This document shows positions 8,857 to 17,700 of a DNA stretch of 64,000 nt, in pieces. A program made the translations under genes and the position numbers. Positions within the stretch are counted from its first letter, which is position 1; every line of letters starts with the position of its first letter. The notes below the pieces were generated by a model. The model ran no database searches and had not been told where the DNA came from. It saw only the letters and a program-made list of their open reading frames with translations. The stretch comes from Microvirga lotononidis. Its GTDB lineage: Bacteria; Pseudomonadota; Alphaproteobacteria; Rhizobiales; Beijerinckiaceae. The stretch is taken from assembly GCF_034627025.1 (NCBI RefSeq), contig NZ_CP141048.1, forward strand, positions 1,103,501 through 1,167,500, in the 5' to 3' direction.

Positions 8857-9795
8857 ATGGCCTCCCCATCCACGACGGCCCGGCTCGAACCGGGCTTGAC
8901 TTCAGCCTTTGCCGCGCTGTGCCTCGGCGCCGTCGCCATGGGGATTTCCCCGATCTTCGTGCGCTTCGCCTCCTCCAGCATGGGCGGGGCGCCGGCCGAT
9001 GTGGGGCCCTTCGCCAGCGCCTTCTGGCGCGTCTCGCTCTGCCTGCCCCTGCTCTATGCGTGGATGCGAATCGAGGAGAAGCGCGCGCCCGCCGGCACGC
9101 CGAGGGTCCGGTTTTCCAAGGCGAGCATCCTCGGGGGCATCGTCTTCGCCGGCGATCTGTTCTTCTGGCATCTGGCGATTCTCAAGACCACGGTGGCGAA
9201 CGCCACCTTCTTCGCCACCATGGCGCCGCTCTTCGTCGTGCTGACCGTCTGGCTCGTCCTCAGGCAGCGCGTCTCGCGCGGAACCTTCATGGGCCTTGCC
9301 CTCTGCCTCCTCGGCGGCGCGGCGCTGATCGGGCAGAGCCTCCAGGCGGATCCGGCCCGAATCGTCGGCGATCTCTACGGCGTCGCTACGGCCTTCTTCT
9401 TCGGCATGTATTTCCTGGCCGCCAGCCGGGCACGCAAGACGGCCGGGGCCGCACGGGTGACATTCGAGGCCGGGCTGATCACCTCGGCGATCCTTCTGGT
9501 CGTCGCGCTTCTCTTCGACACGCGGGTGATCCCCCACACCGCCCAGGGCATCGCGGCGCTGCTCGCCATGTCCTATGTCAGCCACGCGGGCGGACAGGGC
9601 CTTCTCGCCATCGCGCTCGGGCGATTGCCGGCGGTCTTCTCGTCGCTGGTGATTTTCCTGGAGGCGATCGCAGCGGCCCTGTTCGGCTGGGCCATTCTCG
9701 GCGAGCCATTGACGCTGGTGCAGAGCGTCGGCGGAGCCCTGATTCTGTTCGGCATCTGGATCGCGCGGCCCACAGCCGATGCGCCGGCCGGATAG
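8857..9795 (+). CDS. EamA/DMT family transporter
   Basis: Inner-membrane protein of about 312 aa with ten hydrophobic segments arranged as two EamA repeats (roughly 15-150 and 165-305), the layout of drug/metabolite exporters. The second repeat shows the usual LPAVFSSLVIFLEAIAAALF-type helix followed by LGEPLT. The substrate cannot be predicted. It is divergent from the formylglutamate hydrolase gene and appears monocistronic. Confidence 0.85.
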   Translation: MASPSTTARLEPGLTSAFAALCLGAVAMGISPIFVRFASSSMGGAPADVGPFASAFWRVSLCLPLLYAWMRIEEKRAPAGTPRVRFSKASILGGIVFAGDLFFWHLAILKTTVANATFFATMAPLFVVLTVWLVLRQRVSRGTFMGLALCLLGGAALIGQSLQADPARIVGDLYGVATAFFFGMYFLAASRARKTAGAARVTFEAGLITSAILLVVALLFDTRVIPHTAQGIAALLAMSYVSHAGGQGLLAIALGRLPAVFSSLVIFLEAIAAALFGWAILGEPLTLVQSVGGALILFGIWIARPTADAPAG

Positions 9796-10001
9796 ATCCC
9801 CCCTCCATATGGAGAGGAAATAGAGAGCGATGCCCATTCCAAAGAGGCCCTTGCGTGGTGTAAAGGCCATGCGGTCCGCAAAATCTGCAGCGTGCCTGCG
9901 GTAAAGCCTTGCCCCGGCTGAACTTCTGGCCGACAACGATTCGACATAGTTCTCACCGCATTGTGCGATTTCATTCCTTTCGATTCGATCATACCGCATC
10001 C

Positions 10002-10463
10002 ATGAAGGCCGCTCTCCACACATCGTCTCCTCGCTGGCGGCGAAGCCTTGCACTCGCAGCGTTCCTCGGCAGCGGGTGCCTTCTGGCCGCATCGCCCGCG
10101 AAGGCGGATCTGCGCCTGTGCAACATGACGTCGAGCCGGGTCGGCATCGCGCTCGGTTACCGGGACGCTCAAGGGTGGGTCACGGAGGGCTGGTGGAATC
10201 TCACCGCGCGCGGCTGCGAGACATTGCTCAAGGGGCAGCTCGGCGGCCGCTTCTATTATATCTATGCCATCGATTACGACCGGGGCGGCGAATGGAGCGG
10301 ACGCTCCTTCATGTGCACCCGGGAGCGCGAATTCACGATTCGCGGAACGGAGGATTGCCTCGCCAGAGGCTTTGATCGCAGCGGCTTCTTCGAAGTCGAC
10401 ACAGGTGAACAGAAGAGCTGGACGATCCAGCTCACCGAAACGAACCGGCCAGGGGGGCCATGA
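10002..10463 (+). CDS. DUF1036 family secreted protein
   Basis: A 153-residue protein with a twin-arginine-poor Sec-type signal (RSLALAAFLGSGCLLAAS) and a DUF1036 domain with conserved LRLCNMT, GWWNL, YYIYA and cysteines likely to form disulphides. The function is unknown; DUF1036 genes are often found beside pyruvate kinase in Rhizobiales. Start ATG 10002 places the signal peptide at the very N-terminus; the longer frame from 9909 would bury it. Its TGA overlaps the pyk start as ATGA, indicating coupled translation. Confidence 0.85.
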   Translation: MKAALHTSSPRWRRSLALAAFLGSGCLLAASPAKADLRLCNMTSSRVGIALGYRDAQGWVTEGWWNLTARGCETLLKGQLGGRFYYIYAIDYDRGGEWSGRSFMCTREREFTIRGTEDCLARGFDRSGFFEVDTGEQKSWTIQLTETNRPGGP

Positions 10464-11902
10464 CGATGAGACGCGACAGGCGCACGAAGATCCTAGCAAC
10501 CTTGGGCCCGGCTTCCGAGAATCCGGAGATGATCGCCAAGCTGTTCGAGGCCGGTGCCGACGTCTTCCGCCTCAACATGAGCCACCTGCCCCGCGAGAAG
10601 CTGAAAGAGCGGGTCGAGATGATCCGCGCGGTCGAGGCCCGGTTCAAGCGCCCCATCGCGATTCTCGCCGACCTGCAGGGGCCGAAGCTGCGCGTGGGCG
10701 CCTTCGAGGGCGACAGCGCCATGCTGGTGCAGGGCCAGAGCTTCACGCTCGACGCCGACAAGACGCCCGGCACCAAGAACCGCGTGCACCTGCCCCATCC
10801 CGAAATCCTGTCCTCGCTCGAGCCCGGCCACACGGTGCTGATCGACGACGGCAAGCTGCGGCTGCGCGTGAAGAGCGTGAAGCAGGGCTCGGCCACCACG
10901 ACCGTGGAAGTCGCGGGCAAGATCTCGAACCGCAAGGGCGTCAGCCTGCCGGACACGACGATCCCCGTCGCCGCCATGACGGATAAGGATCGCTCGGATC
11001 TCGAAGCCGCCCTCGATGCCGGCGTGGACTGGATCGCCCTGTCCTTCGTGCAGCGTCCGGAGGACGTGGCCGAGGTGAAGAAGGTCGCTCGCGGCCGCGC
11101 GCTCGTGATGTCGAAGCTCGAGAAGCCGCAGGCCATCACCCGCCTCGACGAGATCATGGAGATCTCCGACGCGGTCATGGTCGCCCGCGGCGATCTCGGC
11201 GTGGAGATGCCGCTGGAGAAGGTGCCGGGCATCCAGAAGCGCATCGTCCGCACGGCCCGCAAGCTCGGAAAGCCCGTGGTGGTGGCGACCCAGATGCTGG
11301 AATCGATGATCACCTCGCCGGTTCCCACCCGCGCGGAAGTCTCCGACGTGGCGACCGCCGTCTATGACGGCGCGGATGCCGTGATGCTGTCCGCCGAGAG
11401 CGCCTCGGGCCAGTATCCGGTCGACGCGGTGGCCACCATGAGCCGCATCGCCGAAGAGGTGGAGCAGGACCAGAACTACTGGTCGATCATGCGCACCCTG
11501 AACGCGGAGCCGGAAGCCACGGGCTCCGACGCCATCGCGGCGGCCTCGCACCAGATCGCCGACACGCTCAACATCAAGACGGTGGCGGCCTGGACCTTCT
11601 CGGGCTCGACCGCGTTCCGCATCGCCCGCGAGCGGCCGAACTCCACGGTCGTCGCGCTGACGCCCAGCGTGAACACCGCCCGGCGTCTCGCGCTGGTCTG
11701 GGGCGTGCACTCGATCCGCACCAAGGACGCCAGCGACATCGACGACATGGCGTTCCGCGCCTGCAAGTTCGCCGTGCGCGAAGGCTACTCGGCCATCGGC
11801 GAGCGCATCATCATCGTGGCCGGCATGCCCTTCGGCACGCCCGGCGCCACCAACATGGTGCGCATCGCCTTCGTCAATCAGGAGCACGCCGCTCAGGCTT
11901 AA
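10460..11902 (+). CDS. pyk: pyruvate kinase
   Basis: Converts phosphoenolpyruvate and ADP to pyruvate and ATP, the last step of glycolysis. Full length (480 aa). Visible: RTKILATLGPAS, FRLNMSH, ILADLQGPKLRVG with the substrate loop, MSKLEKPQAI containing the catalytic lysine, VARGDLGVE and the B-domain, then a C-terminal allosteric-type domain (about 350-478). ATGA overlap with the DUF1036 gene upstream implies one operon. Confidence 0.96.
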   Translation: MTMRRDRRTKILATLGPASENPEMIAKLFEAGADVFRLNMSHLPREKLKERVEMIRAVEARFKRPIAILADLQGPKLRVGAFEGDSAMLVQGQSFTLDADKTPGTKNRVHLPHPEILSSLEPGHTVLIDDGKLRLRVKSVKQGSATTTVEVAGKISNRKGVSLPDTTIPVAAMTDKDRSDLEAALDAGVDWIALSFVQRPEDVAEVKKVARGRALVMSKLEKPQAITRLDEIMEISDAVMVARGDLGVEMPLEKVPGIQKRIVRTARKLGKPVVVATQMLESMITSPVPTRAEVSDVATAVYDGADAVMLSAESASGQYPVDAVATMSRIAEEVEQDQNYWSIMRTLNAEPEATGSDAIAAASHQIADTLNIKTVAAWTFSGSTAFRIARERPNSTVVALTPSVNTARRLALVWGVHSIRTKDASDIDDMAFRACKFAVREGYSAIGERIIIVAGMPFGTPGATNMVRIAFVNQEHAAQA

Positions 11903-11924
11903 GGCAGAAACTCCGTGTCTCGCC

Positions 11925-12923
11925 TCACTCCCACGTCATCACCGGCCTCGTGCCGGTGATCTCGTTTGGAGCGACCCGCCCGGCCAGGGCCTCGATGGCC
12001 GCGAGAACCGTCATCTGGTCCGCATATTGCGGCATATGGCCGATGCCGGGCATCAGGATCAGCTCCGCGCCCGGCACCGCCCGGACGAAGCAGAGGCTGT
12101 GGAGATCGCTCCAGACGATCTCGTCCCGGTCGCCGGCCACGACCGTCACGGGCAGCCGGATGTCCCCGTAGCGCACGCTCTGCCGCAGGACCGCCTCGTA
12201 CATGACGGCGAAATCCTGCATGTTGGCCTCATACGCCCGGGGTCGGAAGGCCAGCGGGATGAAGCCCTTCTTGACGATGTCGGGCGGGGCCGATTGCGGT
12301 CGGAACGTCTTGCTCTTCATCCAGGGCCGCAGGACGAGAAGAACCGGCACGGCAAGGGTGCGCATCAGCAGCCATCCGACCGGCGAATCGATCAGGCGCC
12401 GATACCAGCCGATATAGCCTCCCGGCCATGGGGACGTGATCCCGGACAGGACGAGGATCGCTCCCGTCACATCCGTATGATCGAGGGCGAAATGGGGCAC
12501 GATGGTCCCCGACCAGGAATGCCCGACGATCACCGCATCCCGAACGTCCAATTGCCGCAGGGCGCGCGCGATCAGGGCCGCCTGCCGGGCGGGCTGCGCT
12601 TCATGCAGGCCCGGCCGTCGCTCGCTCCAGCCATGGCCGGGACGGTCGAAGGCGAGAACCCGGTAGCGGTGCGAAAGCGCCCAGCCCATGCCGAGCATCG
12701 ACTCGACCAGGTTGGACGATGCGCCGTGCAGGAGGACGATGGTTCCCCTCTCCGATCCGTCGCGTGGCCCCTCCTCCCGGTAATGCAGCCTACAACCTTC
12801 GACCGCGACGAACCGGCCGGTCGGCGGGAAGCGCCTCTCGATGGACCAGGCGTAGAGATAGGTGAACGCGGCCCCCAGGGCGAGGAGCGAAAGCGGCACG
12901 GCGAGAGCGAGGAGCAGGGACAT
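11925..12923 (-). CDS. alpha/beta hydrolase with N-terminal membrane anchor
   Basis: About 332 aa. An uncleaved hydrophobic segment at residues 2-28 is followed by an alpha/beta hydrolase fold: LLHGASSN oxyanion region, nucleophile elbow GHSWSG, acid region AGDRDEIVW and catalytic His in GIGHMPQY. Specificity is unknown (lipase, epoxide hydrolase and haloperoxidase relatives all share this). The last 13 codons, reading NEITGTRPVMTWE, are encoded by an intergenic repeat, so the natural C-terminus has probably been extended. Confidence 0.85.
   Translation of the reverse strand: MSLLLALAVPLSLLALGAAFTYLYAWSIERRFPPTGRFVAVEGCRLHYREEGPRDGSERGTIVLLHGASSNLVESMLGMGWALSHRYRVLAFDRPGHGWSERRPGLHEAQPARQAALIARALRQLDVRDAVIVGHSWSGTIVPHFALDHTDVTGAILVLSGITSPWPGGYIGWYRRLIDSPVGWLLMRTLAVPVLLVLRPWMKSKTFRPQSAPPDIVKKGFIPLAFRPRAYEANMQDFAVMYEAVLRQSVRYGDIRLPVTVVAGDRDEIVWSDLHSLCFVRAVPGAELILMPGIGHMPQYADQMTVLAAIEALAGRVAPNEITGTRPVMTWE
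11935..11966. repeat. half-copy of palindromic intergenic repeat
   Basis: GTCATCACCGGCCTCGTGCC and following bases match 42764-42795 and 6975-7006 almost exactly. It lies inside the 3' end of the hydrolase reading frame. Confidence 0.85.
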
Positions 12924-12938
12924 CCCTGCAACGTGGAT

Positions 12939-13544
12939 TTAGAGGTCCTGTCCGTCAACCTCGGGGGCGAGGCGGTTCACGATGGTCTTCACGTCCGACA
13001 TCTGCGGATTGATCTTGAGCACCCGTCGATAAGCTTCGAGGGCATGAACCTTGTCGTCGGAGGCCATGAGGATATGGCCGAGCCCGGTCCAGGCATTGAA
13101 GTGACGAGGCTCGATCTTGATCGCCCGGTGCAGATCGGCCATGGCGCCCACCGGATCGTCGAGCTGGTAGAAGACCGTCGCCCGCTTGTACCAGGCCTCC
13201 GCCCAGTTGGGCTGGAGCACCAGAACCCGGTCGATCAGCTCGATGGCGAGGGGAAAGTCCTTCTTTCCATAGGCCTCGGCGGCGCGATTGAGCAGAAGGT
13301 CGGCCGTATCGGAGCCGGAGCGGGAGAAACGCCGCTCGATCAGGGACGAGATGCCTTCCGCCTCGCGCTCGGACTGCGCTTTTCCCAAGCGCTCGAACAG
13401 CTCGTCCAGGGTGGAGGCGCGAGGGCGTGTCCGAGGCGGCTGCGCCTGTTCCTTGGGGTCCTTGGGACGCACGGACTCCTGCGCGCTCGCGGGGAGTGCG
13501 GTGGAGACGAGGGCGAGGGTCAGCAGACACGCGAAAAAACGCAT
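12939..13544 (-). CDS. periplasmic tetratricopeptide-repeat protein
   Basis: A 201-residue protein with a signal peptide (MRFFACLLTLALVSTALPAS) and two to three TPR units between residues 85 and 190 (for example AEAYGKKDFPLAIELIDRVL, then AEAWYKRATVFYQ, then AWTGLGHILMASDD). Likely a protein-protein adaptor in the envelope. The only plausible start, ATG 13544, lies in the 3' arm of a strong terminator-like hairpin and lacks a Shine-Dalgarno sequence, so expression is probably weak or regulated. Same strand as rpmJ and tRNA-Val. Confidence 0.85.
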   Translation of the reverse strand: MRFFACLLTLALVSTALPASAQESVRPKDPKEQAQPPRTRPRASTLDELFERLGKAQSEREAEGISSLIERRFSRSGSDTADLLLNRAAEAYGKKDFPLAIELIDRVLVLQPNWAEAWYKRATVFYQLDDPVGAMADLHRAIKIEPRHFNAWTGLGHILMASDDKVHALEAYRRVLKINPQMSDVKTIVNRLAPEVDGQDL

Positions 13545-13571
13545 GCCGGGATTTTAGGGTCCCGGCATGCG
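13534..13571 (-). terminator. strong terminator hairpin after rpmJ, overlapping the TPR gene start
   Basis: Perfect 12-bp arms CGCATGCCGGGA (13540-13551) and TCCCGGCATGCG (13560-13571) with an 8-base loop. Read on the minus strand it is followed by TTTTTT. It lies 45 bases after the rpmJ stop and contains the ATG (13544) of the TPR gene in its second arm. Confidence 0.85.
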
Positions 13572-13615
13572 TGGTCAATTCAGATTATCGTGTGCGGCGA
13601 TGCCGCAGCACTGAC

Positions 13616-13741
13616 TCAGCCCTGACGAGCCTTGTAGCGCTTCTGGGTCTTGTTGATGATGTAGACCCGGCCCTTGCGACGAACCAGCTGGTTGTCGCGG
13701 TGACGGCCGCGGATCGACTTCAACGAGTTACGGATCTTCAT
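13616..13741 (-). CDS. rpmJ: 50S ribosomal protein L36
   Basis: A 41-residue basic protein ([20 protein letters not shown] at the N-terminus, KRYKARQG at the end). It is the zinc-ligand-free, alternative (YkgO-like) L36 form: the C-x2-C...C...H ribbon of the classical protein is absent. It is the usual L36 of alphaproteobacteria. The gene lies 43 bases after tRNA-Val on the same strand and is followed by a strong terminator. Confidence 0.95.
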   Translation of the reverse strand: MKIRNSLKSIRGRHRDNQLVRRKGRVYIINKTQKRYKARQG

Positions 13742-13784
13742 ATCCGGTCTCCTGCGGCCCCTCGGGAAGGCCGGAAAAAGAAAA

Positions 13785-13859
13785 TGGTGGGCGCGGCTGG
13801 GATCGAACCAGCGACCCCTACGATGTCAACGTAGTGCTCTCCCGCTGAGCTACGCGCCC
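13785..13859 (-). tRNA. tRNA-Val (GAC)
   Basis: On the minus strand a complete cloverleaf is visible: acceptor GGGCGCG/CGCGCCC, D-arm AGCTCAGC...GGGAGAGC, anticodon stem CTACG-TTGACAT-CGTAG with anticodon GAC, T-arm GGTTCGATCCC, and an encoded CCA end. Length 75 with CCA. Confidence 0.97.
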
Positions 13860-13948
13860 GGGAAACGGTGATTTTGAGGTCCCGCTTCGGCTGTGGGGGC
13901 GATATACCCACAAGCGGGCTCTGGCGCAAGCCTGAAGGCCAGCCTTTT

Positions 13949-14305
13949 TTAGGCAGCCATCATTTTATCGACTTCGGTCACCAGATCGCGCAGGTGGAAC
14001 GGCTTCGACAGGACCTTCGCGTCGCGCGGGGCCTGGGAATCCGGATTGAGCGCGACGGCGGCGAACCCGGTGATGAACATCACCTTGATCTCCGGGTCGA
14101 GCTCGGTGGCCTTGCGGGCCAGCTCGATGCCGTCCATCTCCGGCATGACGATGTCCGTCAGGAGGAGTTCGAACGGCTCTTCGCGCAGGCGGTTATAGGC
14201 CGAAAGGCCGTTGTCGAACGAGGCCACGTCGTAGCCTGCATTCTCCAGCGCCTTCACGAGGAAGCGGCGCATGTCGTTATCGTCTTCGGCAAGAAGAATC
14301 TTCAT
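13949..14305 (-). CDS. cpdR: CpdR-type single-domain response regulator
   Basis: A 118-residue receiver domain without output domain. Acidic pocket ED (residues 7-8), phospho-acceptor Asp in LLTDIVMPEMDG (about D51), switch Thr in FITGFAA and Lys in LSKPFHL. High agreement with alphaproteobacterial CpdR, which, when unphosphorylated, recruits ClpXP to the pole and promotes degradation of CtrA and other cell-cycle proteins; the CckA-ChpT relay phosphorylates it. It is divergent from the formylglutamate hydrolase gene, a frequently seen neighbourhood. Confidence 0.93.
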   Translation of the reverse strand: MKILLAEDDNDMRRFLVKALENAGYDVASFDNGLSAYNRLREEPFELLLTDIVMPEMDGIELARKATELDPEIKVMFITGFAAVALNPDSQAPRDAKVLSKPFHLRDLVTEVDKMMAA

Positions 14306-14479
14306 CGGTTGCCAGTCCCGAATCGTGGCGGTTTGACTCGCTCCTTGATGAGGGATCGATGGTAAACAAGCCGTGAAAGTACGACGCAGCCTTGCTACGA
14401 TATTGTCATGGACAGGCGGCGGAGCTGCCTTACACTAGCGCCAAGACCTGCTTCTTTTCCAATCAAGCCAAGATTTCTG

Positions 14480-15370
14480 ATGCGGCCAACCATCGTTGAT
14501 GAGTTCGATCCCCCCTTCACGATCACCGAACCTTCGGCGCAGACGATCCCCTTCGTCTTCAACGTGCCGCATGCGGGAGCCGTCTATCCGGCGTCCTTCC
14601 TGGCCGCGTCCCGGCTCGATGCCGTCGCCCTGAGGCGCTCCGAGGACGCTTTCGTCGACGAGCTTTTCGGCTCCGTGACCGAACTCGGCGCTCCCCTCAT
14701 GACCGCCCGCTTCCCGCGCGCCTATCTCGACCTGAACCGGGAGCCCTACGAGCTCGATTCCCGCATGTTCGACGGCCGCCTGCCGCCCTTCACCAACACC
14801 CGCTCCATGCGGGTGGCCGGAGGCCTCGGAACCATCCCGCGCATCGTGGCGGACGGGCAGGAGATCTACCGTTCGCGCCTCCATGTGGAGGAGGCCCTGC
14901 ACCGGATCGAATGGCTCTACAAGCCTTACCACCGGACCCTGCGCCAGCTCGTGCGCCGCACGGCCCAGCATTTCGGGCACGCCGTACTCATCGACTGCCA
15001 TTCCATGCCCTCCTCCAGCGTCAGCCGCGAAGACGGAGCCAGGGCCGACATCGTGCTGGGAGACCGTTACGGCACAAGCTGCGCCACCCTGCTGATCGAC
15101 CTGGTGGAAGCGGCCTTACGCGGACGCGGCTATACGGTGATCCGCAACAAGCCCTATGCGGGCGGCTTCATCACTGAGCATTACGGCGAGCCGGCCCTGG
15201 GACGGCACGCGCTCCAGATCGAGATCAATCGGGCGCTCTACATGGACGAGCGCAACATGCAGCAGAAGCCGGGCTTCGCGATTCTCCGCGAGGATCTGAC
15301 CCAGGCCTTCACCCAGGTGATCTCGGATATCGAAGGCGAGCTGACGATCCGGTCGATCGCGGCGGAGTGA
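14480..15370 (+). CDS. N-formylglutamate amidohydrolase (second copy)
   Basis: About 296 aa of the FGase family, closer to HutG than the 7908-8747 copy. Motifs: FVFNVPHAGAVYP, RAYLDLNREPYELD, VLIDCHSMPS and LQIEINRALYMDE, which include the expected metal-binding His, Asp and catalytic residues. It would release glutamate from N-formylglutamate. No histidine-degradation genes lie nearby, so it may act on another formyl amino acid. ATG 14480 is preferred over the frame start at 14408, since the extra residues do not resemble the family. Confidence 0.88.
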   Translation: MRPTIVDEFDPPFTITEPSAQTIPFVFNVPHAGAVYPASFLAASRLDAVALRRSEDAFVDELFGSVTELGAPLMTARFPRAYLDLNREPYELDSRMFDGRLPPFTNTRSMRVAGGLGTIPRIVADGQEIYRSRLHVEEALHRIEWLYKPYHRTLRQLVRRTAQHFGHAVLIDCHSMPSSSVSREDGARADIVLGDRYGTSCATLLIDLVEAALRGRGYTVIRNKPYAGGFITEHYGEPALGRHALQIEINRALYMDERNMQQKPGFAILREDLTQAFTQVISDIEGELTIRSIAAE

Positions 15371-15540
15371 TCCTCGACGCCTCGAACCATTCGGGCAAGA
15401 AAAAAGGCCACTGTTGCCAGCGGCCCGAAGTTTAGGGAGGAAACGCCCAAGAAGGGCAGCGATAAGGCGACGCCATCGCCATATCGCACTGCAATAATTA
15501 CGCCGCATCGCACAAATTGCAACTAAAATCTTCGCACTGG

Positions 15541-16800
15541 TCATGCCTTGTCCGCATGGCTGCCGGGATGGGGATCGATAGCTGTCACATAGAAGGCCAA
15601 GCTGAGGAGCAGCCAGCCCGCAAGCGCGGCGAAGACGAGGCGATAGCCTTCGGGCCGGTAGAGGCCTGCATCCGACCGCCCCATGACATCGATCAGCACC
15701 CCCGTCACGCTCTGGCAGAGAAAGGCCCCGCCCATCGTGCCGATATTCATGAGCGTGATGCCTCGTCCCGTCAGGGTGCCCGGAAACAGCGATTTCCCGT
15801 GGCTTGTGAGGATGGGCGTATAGGCGACGCAGAGACCGAAGAGTGGGAACCAGACCATGGCTGCGGTCCGGTCGAGGGGCACGAGGACGAGCACGACGAG
15901 AAGCAGGACCGTCCCCGTGCTGCCGATGAGGACGGGCTTCTTGTAGCTGCCCCAGAACCGGTCCATGGCGCCCCAGAGCAGCATGCCGCAGATCTGCGCC
16001 GTCGCGCCGAGCAGCAGGATGTTGCCTCTCGTGGCGAGGTCGGCCCCGTGCACGTCCGACAGCCAGGGCCCGCCCCAGAGTCCGATCACGGAGGCGAAGC
16101 ACCCATAGGTGGTCAGGTGCATGAAGAAGACAGGCCAGAAGGACGGCACCTTCAGGGCGGCGGAAACGCCCCCGAACGCGTCGGCCCAGGTCTCCTTGGG
16201 TCGGTCCGAATGAGCATCCCGGGGCACGACCCACACGATGGCGAGCCAGATGACAATGGTCAGTACGGCCAGCGCGAGGAACGAGACGCGCCAGCCGAAG
16301 GCGGCGGCGGATGCCGCCAGCGGGGCCGTCGCCGCTAGGGTGCCGATATTGGCCAGTCCCATCTGCAGGCTGGTCAGTCCGGCGAAGCGCTGCGGCGGAA
16401 AGCGCCGGGCATAGATCACCAGAGGTGCCATGAAGAAGGTGGAGCAGCCGAGCCCCATGAGCGCCCGCGCGGCGATGAGCAGGGATGCCGAAGGCGCAAA
16501 AGCGAAGAGGACCGTGCCCGCCACGGTCAGCACGGCGGTCGCCAGCATGACCCGCTTGGGGCCATAACGGTCGATGAGGATGCCGATCGGGATCTGGACT
16601 GCCGCGAAGGCGAAGAAGAAGGCGCTGGAGAGAAGGCCCGTCTGGGTGGCCGTGAGGTGCAGCTCACGGGCGAGATCGTTGGCGATCACCCCGATGGAAT
16701 TGCGCAGGAACTGGCTGACCGCATAGAGCGCGGCGAGCACGGAAATCAGGAGCAGGGCCGATTCGAAGCGCGTGGTACCGGTCTTGGGCGCAAAATCCAT
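15541..16800 (-). CDS. MFS transporter
   Basis: About 419 aa with twelve hydrophobic segments. The MFS signature between helices 2 and 3 is seen as GILIDRYGPKRVM. Short N- and C-termini, a central cytoplasmic loop around residue 200. Substrate unknown. ATG at 16800 has AAAGGA upstream; the TTG at 16809 would be too close to it. Divergent from hisN. Confidence 0.87.
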   Translation of the reverse strand: MDFAPKTGTTRFESALLLISVLAALYAVSQFLRNSIGVIANDLARELHLTATQTGLLSSAFFFAFAAVQIPIGILIDRYGPKRVMLATAVLTVAGTVLFAFAPSASLLIAARALMGLGCSTFFMAPLVIYARRFPPQRFAGLTSLQMGLANIGTLAATAPLAASAAAFGWRVSFLALAVLTIVIWLAIVWVVPRDAHSDRPKETWADAFGGVSAALKVPSFWPVFFMHLTTYGCFASVIGLWGGPWLSDVHGADLATRGNILLLGATAQICGMLLWGAMDRFWGSYKKPVLIGSTGTVLLLVVLVLVPLDRTAAMVWFPLFGLCVAYTPILTSHGKSLFPGTLTGRGITLMNIGTMGGAFLCQSVTGVLIDVMGRSDAGLYRPEGYRLVFAALAGWLLLSLAFYVTAIDPHPGSHADKA

Positions 16801-16917
16801 GGCAGGCAAAATCCTTTGGCGCTACCGTTCTCTTGCCGCGCGCCAAGCGCTTGATAAAAGCTGATCGCAGGCGGGCCAAGGCCGCCCGCATTCATCATTT
16901 AGGGGATACGCCAAGTC

Positions 16918-17700
16918 ATGGGGCTCATCGACTTCACGCATTTCGTCAACGAGCTCGCGACCCAATCGGGCCAGGCGATCCTGCCCTTCTTCCGCACCGC
17001 CATCGCCACCGAGGACAAGTCCAGGGGCGGAGCGTTCGACCCGGTGACGGAGGCTGATCGGGCGAGCGAGGCGATCATGCGTCACCTCATCAAGCGCAGC
17101 TTCCCCACCCACGGCATCGTCGGCGAGGAATTCGGTTCCGAGCGCGAAGATGCGGATTACGTCTGGGTGCTCGACCCCATCGACGGAACGCGAGCCTTCA
17201 TCGCGGGTCTCCCCACCTGGGGCACCTTGATCGGGCTCACCTACAAGCGCCGGCCGGTCTTCGGCATGATGCACCAGCCCTTCACGGGCGAGCGCTTCTT
17301 CGGCGACGGCGGCAGCGCGACCTATCGGGGACCGGGCGGCGAGCGCAAGCTCCTGGCGCGCCGCTGCGCCTCCCTGAAGGACGCGGTCATCTCCACGACG
17401 AGCCCACGCCTCTTCGCCGGCGACGAGCTGCGGGCCTATGACCGGGTGGAGAGCGTCGCGCGCCTCGCCCGCTACGGCTGCGATTGCTATGCCTATTGCA
17501 TGCTGGCCGCCGGCCATATCGACCTCGTGGTCGAGTCGGGGCTGAAGCCCTACGACATCGCCGCGCTGGTGCCGATCATCGAGGGCGCGGGCGGCGTCGT
17601 GACGACCTGGGAGGGCGGATCAGCCGCCGATGGCGGGCGCATCGTCGCGGCGGGCGACCGCCGGGTCCACGCCGCCGCCGTCGAGCTGCTCAGCCGCTGA
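16918..17700 (+). CDS. hisN: histidinol-phosphatase, inositol-monophosphatase family
   Basis: About 260 aa, Mg-dependent phosphatase. Metal site motifs: GEEFG (Glu), DPIDGTRAF (Asp, Asp, Thr) and KPYDIAAL. The pattern, with DPIDGTRAFI and the GLPTWGTLI segment, is that of the HisN group that dephosphorylates histidinol phosphate in alphaproteobacteria and actinobacteria; a generic inositol phosphatase is the alternative. The last 81 bases overlap the convergent hydrolase gene. Confidence 0.87.
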   Translation: MGLIDFTHFVNELATQSGQAILPFFRTAIATEDKSRGGAFDPVTEADRASEAIMRHLIKRSFPTHGIVGEEFGSEREDADYVWVLDPIDGTRAFIAGLPTWGTLIGLTYKRRPVFGMMHQPFTGERFFGDGGSATYRGPGGERKLLARRCASLKDAVISTTSPRLFAGDELRAYDRVESVARLARYGCDCYAYCMLAAGHIDLVVESGLKPYDIAALVPIIEGAGGVVTTWEGGSAADGGRIVAAGDRRVHAAAVELLSR

